Assembly: GCA_017474385.1 (NCBI GenBank)
Contig: JAFVHU010000008.1
Coordinates: forward strand, 1 to 37,525
From: Afipia sp.
GTDB taxonomy: Bacteria > Pseudomonadota > Alphaproteobacteria > Rhizobiales > Xanthobacteraceae
Length of the DNA stretch: 37,525 nt
Reading direction: 5' to 3'
In this document: piece by piece, positions 8,850 through 16,676 of the stretch
Position numbering within the stretch: position 1 is the first letter of the stretch
Layout: every line of letters starts with the position of its first letter
The notes under the pieces: generated by a model
The model's database searches: none
Seen by the model: only the letters and a program-made list of their open reading frames with translations
What the model was told of the DNA's origin: nothing
Program-made: the position numbers and the translations under genes

Positions 8850-9704
8850 TTACCAACTCGCGGTGCCCTTCATGGTCGGCGCGCCTGCTGCGTTCGCCGT
8901 CCAGACTTCCAGCCCGCCGTCCTTCTCGTTGCCGTTGACGCTGAATTCCGCGCCATCGAACAGCGGATTGACGCCGCGATAGACGAACTTCGCCGGCGCC
9001 TTGCCGCCGCGCTGGCGTGCGGCGAACTCGATCAGCAGCGATGCCTGCAACGGTCCATGCACGATCAGGCCGGGATAGCCCTCGACCTTGGTGACGTAGT
9101 CGCGATCGTAGTGAATACGATGGCCGTTGAAGGTCAGCGCCGAATATCGAAACAGCAGCACCGGATCGGCCATATGGGTCTCGCGTATCTTTCCCGCCGG
9201 GGCAGGTGCGGGCGATGCGGCCGGCTTCTGATCGCCTGCCGCGGGCATATCGCGATAGACGATATCGTGGCGTTCACGGATGGCGACGCCGCGCGGCGTG
9301 GTGATGGTGTGCTCGACCGAGACGAAGCACAACGTGCCGGTGCTGCCGGTCTTCATCGTCACGTCGGAAATGCGCGACGAGCGCGTGACCTTGTCGCCGA
9401 CACGCAGCGGCTCGATGAATTCGATCTGTCCGCCGGCCCACATCCGGCGCGGAAGCGGCACGGGCGGCAGAAATCCGCCGCGGGCAGGGTGTCCGTCTGC
9501 GCCAATTTCGCTCATCGGCACGACCGGCTGCGCGAGGCACCAGTGCGTTGTGAGCGGCGCGGCATCACCGTCAGCGGGATTTCCGATGTCGAGGAACAGC
9601 GTCGCGCGCAGGCCCTTCACCAGTTGCCCGGTGACGACGTCCGAGGCTTCCTGGGTGCGGCCGATCCACTGGCGCAGATGATCGATGTCGGGTTTCGCGG
9701 TCAT
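8850..9704 (-). CDS. FAS1-like/MaoC-type double hot-dog acyl-CoA (de)hydratase
   Basis: This 284-residue protein is made of two hot-dog folds. The N-terminal FAS1-like dehydratase domain (~5-150) includes a GGFLPPVPLPRRMWAGG segment, and a second, MaoC-like fold (~178-282) follows an Ala/Pro linker. The catalytic half-site region reads FRYSALTFNGHRIHYD (185-200) followed by LIVHGPL (214-220). This arrangement is that of mesaconyl-C4-CoA hydratase/itaconyl-CoA hydratase-type proteins, which add water to an enoyl-CoA. The start overlaps the upstream CoA-transferase stop by 4 nt (9701-9704), so the two are translated together. The true substrate is unknown; pairing with a class III CoA-transferase suggests a dicarboxylyl- or branched enoyl-CoA. 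Confidence 0.85.
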   Translation of the reverse strand: MTAKPDIDHLRQWIGRTQEASDVVTGQLVKGLRATLFLDIGNPADGDAAPLTTHWCLAQPVVPMSEIGADGHPARGGFLPPVPLPRRMWAGGQIEFIEPLRVGDKVTRSSRISDVTMKTGSTGTLCFVSVEHTITTPRGVAIRERHDIVYRDMPAAGDQKPAASPAPAPAGKIRETHMADPVLLFRYSALTFNGHRIHYDRDYVTKVEGYPGLIVHGPLQASLLIEFAARQRGGKAPAKFVYRGVNPLFDGAEFSVNGNEKDGGLEVWTANAAGAPTMKGTASW

Positions 9705-10828
9705 GATGTCTTGCCTCGCGGAAGTTCGCCGGTCGAGTCGCCGACAGCAGGCACGGCGCCGTAGTGCCGTTCTTCGCCGATGACGATAGAGGCAGGCGCG
9801 GGATATGCGACCACGCCATTCGGCGTCGCGACCTCGATCCGGCGCAGATGCGGATGCGCCGACAGATCGTCCATGGTGTTGACTTCGGCAAAGGCGATGT
9901 CGGCATCCGTCAGCCGCTTGAGCAGGTCGTCGCGCGTCATGGTTCTAAACACACCACCCACGGTGTCGTCGGTCAGTTTCCGATTGCGGACGCGCTCCAC
10001 CATGTTGCTGAAACGCGGATCGCTCGGCAGCTCCGGCATCGCCATGACCTCGGCGCAGAGTTTCTTCCACTCGCGCTCGCTCTGGATCGAGATCAGGATA
10101 TCCCGGTCATCCTTCGAGGTGAACACGCCATAGGGCGCAATCGAGGTGTGGGCGAGGCCGATGCGCTTCGGCGGCGTACCCGCTTCTGCGTTGAGCAGCG
10201 GCACGGCGAGCCAGTCGGCCATCACATCGAACATCGAAATGCGGATGTCGGCGCCTTGCCCGCTGCGCGATCGGCCGATCAAGGCTTCGAGGATTGCCGC
10301 ATGCGCCGTCGCGCCGGTCGCGATGTCGACGATGGACAGGCCGACGCGGGCGGGTGCATCCGGTCCACCGGTGATCGAGGCGAGGCCGCTCTCGGCCTGA
10401 ATCAGCAGGTCGTAGGCCTTGCGGTCGGCATAGGGGCCATCGTCGCCGTAGCCGGAAATGGTGCAGATCACCAGCGCCGGATAATCCTTGCGCAGGCGCT
10501 CGCGCGTGAAGCCCAGCTTGTCCATCGAACCGGGCTTAAGGTTCTGCACCAGCACATCCGCGCCGGCGATCAGGCTCTCGAGGGTCTTGCGGCCTTCGTC
10601 GGTGGCAAGGTCGATCACGACGGATTTCTTGCCGCGATTGAGCCAGACGAAGTAGCTGCTCTGGCCTTTGGCTGCGGCGTCATAGCCGCGGGCGAAGTCG
10701 CCTTCCGGCCGCTCGACCTTGAACACGGTCGCGCCGGCATCCGCCAGCCGCGAGGTGCAGAACGGCGCGGCAACCGCCTGCTCGACGGCGATGACGGTCA
10801 GTCCTTCAAGCGGCAGCATCGGTGACAC
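9701..10828 (-). CDS. Class III CoA-transferase (CaiB/BaiF family)
   Basis: This 375-residue enzyme moves coenzyme A between carboxylic acids through an aspartyl-CoA intermediate. Family signs are the N-terminal PLEGLTVIAVEQAVAAPF segment, KVERPEGD (38-44), the WLNRGKKSV stretch (62-70), and the catalytic Asp, probably D140 in KAYDLLIQAESG. Start choice is open: GTG at 10828 abuts the acyl-CoA dehydrogenase stop (10829-10831), and an ATG three codons in (10819) is also possible. It lies in a minus-strand run between the acyl-CoA dehydrogenase and the hot-dog hydratase, with which it overlaps by 4 nt. This order is typical of acid activation followed by CoA-thioester metabolism. Donor and acceptor acids are unknown. 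Confidence 0.91.
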   Translation of the reverse strand: MSPMLPLEGLTVIAVEQAVAAPFCTSRLADAGATVFKVERPEGDFARGYDAAAKGQSSYFVWLNRGKKSVVIDLATDEGRKTLESLIAGADVLVQNLKPGSMDKLGFTRERLRKDYPALVICTISGYGDDGPYADRKAYDLLIQAESGLASITGGPDAPARVGLSIVDIATGATAHAAILEALIGRSRSGQGADIRISMFDVMADWLAVPLLNAEAGTPPKRIGLAHTSIAPYGVFTSKDDRDILISIQSEREWKKLCAEVMAMPELPSDPRFSNMVERVRNRKLTDDTVGGVFRTMTRDDLLKRLTDADIAFAEVNTMDDLSAHPHLRRIEVATPNGVVAYPAPASIVIGEERHYGAVPAVGDSTGELPRGKTS

Positions 10829-11995
10829 TCAATAGGAGCGCGGCATGCCGAGCACATGCTCGGACAGATGCGACAGGATCAGGTTGGTGGAGATCGGGGC
10901 GACCGAGTAAAGCCGCGTCTCGCGGAATTTGCGCTCGATGTCGTATTCCTCGGCGAAGCCGAAGCCGCCGTGGGTCTGGATGCAGGCATTTGCCGCCTCG
11001 AACGACGCATCGGCAGCGAGCATCTTGGCCATGTTGGCCTCCGCGCCGCAGTCCTTGCCGGCTTCATAAAGCCGGGTAGCTTCCTTCACCATCAGTTCGG
11101 CGGCGCGCATGTTGGCGTAGGATTTCGCGATCGGAAACTGGATGCCCTGATTCTGGCCAATGGGACGGCCGAACACCGTACGCTCCTTGGCGTAGTCGCT
11201 GGCCTTCTTGATGAACCACTTGGCGTCACCGACGCATTCCGACGCAATCAGGATGCGCTCCGCGTTCATTCCGGACAGGATGTAGCGGAAGCCCTTGCCT
11301 TCCTCGCCGATGAGATTTTCGGCAGGCACCTTCATGTTGTCGAAGAACACTTCCGTGGTGGCGTGGTTCATCATGGTGCGGATCGGCCGGATCGTCAGCC
11401 CGCCGGCCTTCTTCGCTTCCTGCATGTCGACGATGAACACGGAGAGACCGTCGGTGCGTTTGGCGGCCTGTTCCTTTGGCGTCGTGCGCGCCAGCAGGAT
11501 CATCAGGTCGGAATATTCGGCGCGGCTGGTCCAGATCTTCTGGCCCTTGACCACGTAGTGGTCGTTGCCTTCGCGCTTCGCAAATGTCTTGAGCGACGAG
11601 GTATCGGTGCCGCTGGTCGGCTCAGTCACGCCGAACGCCTGCAGGCGCAGTTCGCCGCTGGCAATGCGTGGCAGCCACTTGGATTTCTGTTCCTCGCTGC
11701 CGTGCCGTAGCAGCGTGCCCATGGTGTACATCTGGGCGTGGGTGGCGCCGCCGTTGCAGCCGGAGCGCTGGATTTCTTCGAGGATTGCCGCCGCCGCCGA
11801 CAGCTTGAGACCCGAGCCGCCGTACTCTTCCGGGATCAGCACCGACAGGTAACCGGCGTCGATCAGGGCCTGAACGAATTCCTTCGGATAGGCCATTTCG
11901 CGGTCCAGCTTGCGCCAGTACTCGCCGGGGAACTGGGCGCAGAGCTTGGCAACGGATTCGCGGATATCGGAAAAATCTTGCTCGTGATGTGTCAT
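10829..11995 (-). CDS. Acyl-CoA dehydrogenase with an isovaleryl/long-chain type catalytic glutamate
   Basis: This 388-residue flavoprotein oxidises an acyl-CoA to the 2-enoyl-CoA and passes electrons to ETF. Family motifs include FGVTEPTSGTDTSSLKT (121-137), GQKIWTS (151-157), HERTVFGRPIG-like AKERTVFGRPIG (269-280) and THGGFGFAEEYDIERKFRE (341-359). The glutamate common in short- and medium-chain enzymes (the YEGT position) is replaced by APIST (366-370). E246 in SGMNAERILIA occupies the position used by isovaleryl-CoA and long-chain acyl-CoA dehydrogenases. ATG 11995 was chosen over an upstream codon at 12052 because homology starts there. It is 125 bp downstream of the P450 gene and abuts the CoA-transferase. 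A short hairpin (CGGAATG/CATTCCG, 12037-12058) lies in that gap. Confidence 0.9.
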   Translation of the reverse strand: MTHHEQDFSDIRESVAKLCAQFPGEYWRKLDREMAYPKEFVQALIDAGYLSVLIPEEYGGSGLKLSAAAAILEEIQRSGCNGGATHAQMYTMGTLLRHGSEEQKSKWLPRIASGELRLQAFGVTEPTSGTDTSSLKTFAKREGNDHYVVKGQKIWTSRAEYSDLMILLARTTPKEQAAKRTDGLSVFIVDMQEAKKAGGLTIRPIRTMMNHATTEVFFDNMKVPAENLIGEEGKGFRYILSGMNAERILIASECVGDAKWFIKKASDYAKERTVFGRPIGQNQGIQFPIAKSYANMRAAELMVKEATRLYEAGKDCGAEANMAKMLAADASFEAANACIQTHGGFGFAEEYDIERKFRETRLYSVAPISTNLILSHLSEHVLGMPRSY

Positions 11996-12120
11996 GTCAA
12001 TGTGTTTGGCAGATTGCAGGCTAATGTTCCAGCGGCCGGAATGCGCAGCCACATTCCGAATACGCAGCCATAGCCAGTGGCCGCAAGAGGCTCGCCACGA
12101 AAGATGGCATCAGACGCGGT

Positions 12121-13386
12121 TTAGGCGTTGATGCGGACCGGCAGCTCCTCATAGCCCTTCACGAAGCTCGAGTAGATCCGCTTGGGCTCGCCGACGACTT
12201 CGATGTTGTCGAACCGCTTGAGGATCTCTTCCCAGATGATCTTGAGCTGCAAATCCGCCAGCCGCATGCCGACGCAGCGGTGAATGCCGAAGCCGAACGA
12301 CATATGGGTGCGCGGCCGGGCGCGATCGATGATGAAGCTGTCCGGGTTTTCGATTGCGTCGCCGTCGCGGTTGCCGGACACGTACCACATCACGACGCGG
12401 TCGCCCTTTTTGATTTTCTTGCCGCCGATCTCGGTGTCCTGAAGCGCCGTGCGGCGCATATGCGCCAGCGGCGTCTGCCAGCGGATCACCTCGGGCACGA
12501 AGCTGTCGATCAATGCATGGTTGTCGCGGAGCTTGTCGTACTGGTCGGGATTTTCGTTCAGCGCCAGCACCGAACCGGTCATCGAATTGCGGGTGGTGTC
12601 GTTGCCGCCTACGATCAGCAGGATCAGATTGCCGAGCAGTTCGTCGCGGTTCATGTGACGCATCGCGTCGCTGTGCGCCATCATCGAAATCAGGTCGTTG
12701 CCGGGATTCTTGACGCGCTCGTTCCACAGCCGGATGAAATAGTCGGCGCATTCGCCGAGTTCCCGCAGCCGCTGCTCTTCGCTGTCATAGATCCCGCTCT
12801 TCGGCAGAGCTGTCGAGAGATCGGACCAGCGCGTCAGCATGCGGCGATCCTCCCACGGAAAATCGAACAGCGTCGCAAGCATCTGCGTGGTGAGTTCGAT
12901 CGACACCCGATCGACCCAGTTGAAGGTCTCGTTGCGCGGCAGGTTATCCAGAATCTCCGCCGAGCGTTCGCGAATGAGAATGGCGAGCCGGTCGAGATGT
13001 GTCGGCGTGAACATCGGCGACACGGTCTTGCGCTGCGGACCGTGCTTCGGCTCGTCCATCGCGATGAAGCTGGGCCACTGATAGTCTTCGCCCATGTCGC
13101 GGAGATTGATGCCGCCATATTTGATATCAGACGAGAAGATCGCAGCATTGGTGTCGACATGCATGATGTCGTTGTACTTGGTGACCGACCAGTAATCGCC
13201 GACCGGGCAGGTCGTGCAGTAGTGCACCGGCTCTTCCTTGCGGAGCCGCTCGAAGTAGGGCCACAGCGTGTCGCTGCGGAACAGTTCGGGCGCGCCGGGG
13301 TGGAATTCCGACAGCGGCGTGGAATAAGCCTTTTCGCGCGCAGCCTTCTGGCGCTCGTCGCGGGCCATGTTGATCGTTCCGTGCAT
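12121..13386 (-). CDS. Cytochrome P450, CYP153-type (terminal alkane/fatty-acid hydroxylase)
   Basis: This 421-residue soluble P450 has a full motif set: the I-helix oxygen-activation motif GGNDTT (260-265), ExxR at E299-R302, and the haem-thiolate loop FGFGIHRCVG with C371 as axial ligand. CYP153-typical stretches support the subfamily: WVDRVSIELTTQMLATLFDF (157-176), RWQTPLAHMRRTAL and KGDRVVMWYVSGNRD. CYP153 enzymes hydroxylate the end carbon of alkanes, alkyl groups or fatty acids, using electrons from a ferredoxin and its reductase. Neither partner gene is in this window. The start ATG at 13386 has AAGGA about 9 nt upstream. It is the second of two tandem paralogues and closely resembles its neighbour. 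Confidence 0.92.
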   Translation of the reverse strand: MHGTINMARDERQKAAREKAYSTPLSEFHPGAPELFRSDTLWPYFERLRKEEPVHYCTTCPVGDYWSVTKYNDIMHVDTNAAIFSSDIKYGGINLRDMGEDYQWPSFIAMDEPKHGPQRKTVSPMFTPTHLDRLAILIRERSAEILDNLPRNETFNWVDRVSIELTTQMLATLFDFPWEDRRMLTRWSDLSTALPKSGIYDSEEQRLRELGECADYFIRLWNERVKNPGNDLISMMAHSDAMRHMNRDELLGNLILLIVGGNDTTRNSMTGSVLALNENPDQYDKLRDNHALIDSFVPEVIRWQTPLAHMRRTALQDTEIGGKKIKKGDRVVMWYVSGNRDGDAIENPDSFIIDRARPRTHMSFGFGIHRCVGMRLADLQLKIIWEEILKRFDNIEVVGEPKRIYSSFVKGYEELPVRINA

Positions 13387-13461
13387 CGTTCGCTTCCTTG
13401 TGCCCCAGGACTTGATGAGCGTGTTTGACGCCCGAATTATTATTGCCGGATGCCGGCTTTG

Positions 13462-14733
13462 CTATGACGCCAGCCGGGCCGGCATGGTCTCGTAACCTTT
13501 GACGAAACTGGAATACACCCGATGGGGCTGCTCGACCACTTCGATGTTGTCGAAGCGCTTGAGAATTTCCTCCCAGACGATCCTCAATTGTAATTCCGCT
13601 AGGCGAATTCCAACGCAGCGGTGAATGCCGAAGCCGAACGACAGATGCTGACGGGGCCGGGCACGGTCGATGATGAAGCTGTCGGGATTTTCGATCACTT
13701 CGTCGTCGCGGTTGCCCGAGACGTACCACATCACGACCTTGTCGCCCTTCTTGATTTGTTTGCCGCGCAGTTCGGTATCTTCCAGCGCGGTGCGGCGCAT
13801 ATGCGCGAGCGGCGTCTGCCAGCGGATGATTTCGGGCACCATGCTGTCGACCAGCGCGTGGTTGTTGCGCAGCTTTTGATACTCGTGCGGATTTTCGTTC
13901 AGCGCGTAAAGGCCGCCGGAGAGCGAGTTGCGGGTGGTGTCGTTGCCGCCGACGATCAGGAGAATGAGGTTTCCCAAAAATGTCTTGGGGTCCATGTCCC
14001 GCGTCGCTTCGGCATGCGCCATCATCGAGAGCAGGTCGCCTTTCGGCGGGGCGTTGATCCGCTCGTTCCAGAGCCGTGAGAAATATGCGGCGCATTCCTG
14101 CAACTCCGCCTGCCGGGCATCCTCAGATGCAATGATGTCCGTGTTGCCGGGAAGGGCGGTCGCGACGTCGGACCATCGCGTGAGCTTGCGGCGGTCCTCC
14201 CATGGAAAATCGAACAGGGTCGCGAGCATCTGGGTGGTCAGTTCGATCGAGACCCGATCGACCCAGTCGAAGGTCGCGTTGCGGGGCAGCGAATCCAGGC
14301 ATTGCGCGGCACGCTGACGGATGGTTCCGGCCAGTTCGTCGAGATGGGTCGGCGTGAACATCGGAGCGACGGTCTTGCGCTGGGCGCTGTGCTTAGGCTG
14401 GTCCATCGCGATGAACATCGGCCGGCGAAATTCTGGCGGCGCATCGCGGATGGTGATCCCGCCGAGGCTCGCCTCCGACGAATAGATCTGGTGGTTGGTC
14501 TCGACATGCATGATGTCGTTGTACTTCATGACGGACCAGTACGCGCCGAACTGGCTGTCCTTGCAGTAGTGGACCGGGTCTTCTTTGCGCAGCCGCTCGA
14601 AGTACGGCCAGAACGTATCGTTGCGGAAAGGATCGGGATCACCGGGATTGAAGTCCGCCAGCGGCGTCGAATAGGCCTTGTCCCGCGCCGCCTTCAGTTC
14701 GGAATTCCGCGCAAGGTCGGGCGTTCCGTGCAT
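13462..14733 (-). CDS. Cytochrome P450, CYP153-type (tandem paralogue)
   Basis: This 423-residue P450 is highly similar to its downstream neighbour over the full length, including the start (MHGT..LARN versus MHGT..MARD). Motifs are GGNDTT (262-267), ExxR at E301-R304, and FGFGIHRCVG with haem ligand C373. The conserved WVDRVSIELTTQMLATLFDF block and the HMRRTAL segment point to CYP153. The ATG at 14733 was chosen over an upstream in-frame codon (14820) because the paralogue starts at the same MHGT and an AGGGAG ribosome-binding site lies ~8 nt before it. The 75-bp gap to the second P450 suggests a single transcript. Differences fall in the B-C loop and F-G region (~85-105, ~195-235), which are substrate-contact regions, so the pair may divide substrates. 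Confidence 0.92.
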   Translation of the reverse strand: MHGTPDLARNSELKAARDKAYSTPLADFNPGDPDPFRNDTFWPYFERLRKEDPVHYCKDSQFGAYWSVMKYNDIMHVETNHQIYSSEASLGGITIRDAPPEFRRPMFIAMDQPKHSAQRKTVAPMFTPTHLDELAGTIRQRAAQCLDSLPRNATFDWVDRVSIELTTQMLATLFDFPWEDRRKLTRWSDVATALPGNTDIIASEDARQAELQECAAYFSRLWNERINAPPKGDLLSMMAHAEATRDMDPKTFLGNLILLIVGGNDTTRNSLSGGLYALNENPHEYQKLRNNHALVDSMVPEIIRWQTPLAHMRRTALEDTELRGKQIKKGDKVVMWYVSGNRDDEVIENPDSFIIDRARPRQHLSFGFGIHRCVGIRLAELQLRIVWEEILKRFDNIEVVEQPHRVYSSFVKGYETMPARLAS

Positions 14734-14975
14734 CGCGCGTCTCCCTGTGAGGTGCTTCCGTGGATTGTTCCCGGAGGCTTGTGTTTCGAGAATTACATCC
14801 GCTCGCCGCCGATCAGGCAAGCGGGACGCATGCGTCTGCTGCGATCGCGGTACGTGAGTGAGGTAGAAATATACAACTTCAGGACGAAAATACGTACTTC
14901 TGCACGTTGATAAAGCTTGGTTAACGGATTTACCGGTAACTTTGGCGCCTCTGGTCCAGAAAGGGACGCGGTGAA

Positions 14976-16457
14976 ATGCAGTTATTTAAGTCTTCTCAGG
15001 AGCTTGCTGCCAAAATCGATGCGCTCGGCGAGTCCCAGGCGATCATCGAATTTAACCTCGATGGCACAATCGTGACCGCGAATCCCAACTTTCTGAACGC
15101 CATGGGATATCGGCTGGATGAGATCGTGGGCAAACACCACAGCATGTTCGTCGATCCTGAACAGCGCGAGCGGCCCGAGTATCGCGAATTCTGGGACGCG
15201 CTGCGCCGGGGAGAGTACCAGTCGCGTGAGTTTCCCCGCATCGCCAAGGGCGGGCGCCCGATCTGGATCCAGGCGTCGTATAACCCGCTGCTGGGCCGCG
15301 GCGGCAAGCCGTACAAGGTGGTCAAGTTCGCCACCGACATCACCGAACAGAAGCTGAAGAGCGCCGATTACGAAGGCCAGATCGCGGCCATTCAGAAATC
15401 GCAGGCGGTAATCGAGTTCAACCTCGACGGCACGATCATCACCGCCAACGAGAATTTTCTGAAGACGCTCGGCTACCGGCTGGATGAAATCCAGGGCAAG
15501 CATCACGGCATGTTTGTCGAGCCGCAATATCGCGACAGCGCCGCCTATCGCGACTTCTGGGATTCACTGCGCCGGGGTGAGTATCAGGCCGCCGAATACA
15601 AGCGCGTCGGCAAAGGCGGCAAGGCGATCTGGATTCAGGCGTCGTACAATCCGATCCGGGGCGCGGACGGCAAGTTCGTCAAGGTGGTGAAATTCGCCAC
15701 CGACACCACGGCGCAGGTTGAAGATCGCATCCGCCGCGGCGAGTTGCAGAAATCCATCGACATCGACCTTGGGCAGATCACCGAGGCTGTGACCTCGACG
15801 TCCGAACGGGTGACGTCGGCGGTGAGCGCGTCGACACAGACATCCTCCAATATGCAGGCCGTTGCGTCAGGCGCAGAGGAACTCGCGGCGTCGGTCGCTG
15901 AAATCAGCCGTCAGGCGTCGGACGCGCTCTCCATCTCGCTTCAGGCGGTGCAGCAGGCCAACGAGACAAGCTCTATCGTTTCGGGTCTCGCCATCGCCGC
16001 CCAGAAGATCGGCGACGTGGTCAAGCTCATCAACAACATCGCGGAACAGACCAACCTGCTGGCGCTCAACGCCACCATCGAGGCGGCGCGTGCGGGCGAG
16101 GCGGGCCGGGGCTTCGCCGTCGTGGCGTCGGAAGTGAAAAGCCTCGCGACCCAGACCGCGAAGGCGACTGACGAAATCAGTGCGCAGATCGCCGAGGTCC
16201 AGGGGACCACGACCAGCGCGGTCAATGTCATCGAGGCCATTACGCAGACGATCTCCCGCATCAACGAAATTTCGTCGGCTATCGCGGCTTCGGTCGAGGA
16301 GCAGGCCTCGGTGACGCAGAGCATCTCGTCCAACATGCAGGTCGCGGCAAAGGGCGTAACCGATATCAATTCCAACATGACCGATATCGCCGAAGCGACG
16401 CGTTCGGTCGATGCATCGACCCGCAAGGTGCGAGAGGCCTCGCGCGCACTGGCGTAA
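14976..16457 (+). CDS. Soluble chemoreceptor with tandem PAS domains (Aer-like MCP)
   Basis: This 493-residue methyl-accepting chemotaxis protein has no membrane segment. Two PAS domains lie at ~21-123 and ~143-245 and are near copies of each other, 122 residues apart; both carry [33 protein letters not shown] and [10 protein letters not shown] signalling domain follows (~260-490) with the CheA/CheW-binding hairpin tip at ~351-390 ([20 protein letters not shown], then [14 protein letters not shown]). Such receptors sense redox state, oxygen or small ligands inside the cell; the ligand is unknown. No C-terminal CheR/CheB-tethering pentapeptide is present. It is divergent from the CYP153 pair and followed by a strong terminator. 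It probably signals through the chemotaxis operon at 28876-34652, but that is inferred. Confidence 0.92.
   Translation: MQLFKSSQELAAKIDALGESQAIIEFNLDGTIVTANPNFLNAMGYRLDEIVGKHHSMFVDPEQRERPEYREFWDALRRGEYQSREFPRIAKGGRPIWIQASYNPLLGRGGKPYKVVKFATDITEQKLKSADYEGQIAAIQKSQAVIEFNLDGTIITANENFLKTLGYRLDEIQGKHHGMFVEPQYRDSAAYRDFWDSLRRGEYQAAEYKRVGKGGKAIWIQASYNPIRGADGKFVKVVKFATDTTAQVEDRIRRGELQKSIDIDLGQITEAVTSTSERVTSAVSASTQTSSNMQAVASGAEELAASVAEISRQASDALSISLQAVQQANETSSIVSGLAIAAQKIGDVVKLINNIAEQTNLLALNATIEAARAGEAGRGFAVVASEVKSLATQTAKATDEISAQIAEVQGTTTSAVNVIEAITQTISRINEISSAIAASVEEQASVTQSISSNMQVAAKGVTDINSNMTDIAEATRSVDASTRKVREASRALA
15036..15710 (+). repeat. Internal duplication: two PAS-domain coding units 366 bp apart
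   Basis: Codons 21-123 (15036-15344) and 143-245 (15402-15710) of the chemoreceptor encode very similar PAS domains in the same register, with most core residues identical. This indicates an in-frame tandem duplication of one PAS unit. Confidence 0.85.
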
Positions 16458-16476
16458 GGTTACGCCTGCGAAATTG

Positions 16477-16508
16477 CCCGCCGAAATGTCAGGAACAAGA
16501 CATTTCGG
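16477..16508 (+). terminator. Terminator hairpin after the PAS chemoreceptor gene
   Basis: A perfect 12-bp inverted repeat (CGCCGAAATGTC at 16477-16488, GACATTTCGGCG at 16497-16508) has an 8-nt loop and begins 20 nt after the stop codon. A pyrimidine-rich stretch follows rather than a strict T run. Confidence 0.8.
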
Positions 16509-16676
16509 CGTCTCGCTTTGTGGCCTTCTTCCCGGCGTCCGGGGGCAGAATCGCCGCAACGGAGGCGTCAGCATGTTCCGGCGCTTCCGGCTCTTCTCCC
16601 CGCAACCGGCCCGTGGCATGGTCTGCCAAACAAGGGCTGGCCTTCGTCAAAAAAGCCGCTCTGGGGAGAGAACCTG

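Noticed and set aside
12037-12058. Hairpin CGGAATG/CATTCCG between P450 and acyl-CoA dehydrogenase genes as a terminator
   Set aside because: The stem is only 7 bp with no T run, so it does not by itself break the proposed operon.
14900-14945. Possible CtrA box (TTAA-N7-TTAA) before the chemoreceptor
   Set aside because: The sequence GGTTAACGGATTTACC holds one half-site only and the spacing is wrong. No full CtrA site was found upstream of cheA, flp or chpT either.
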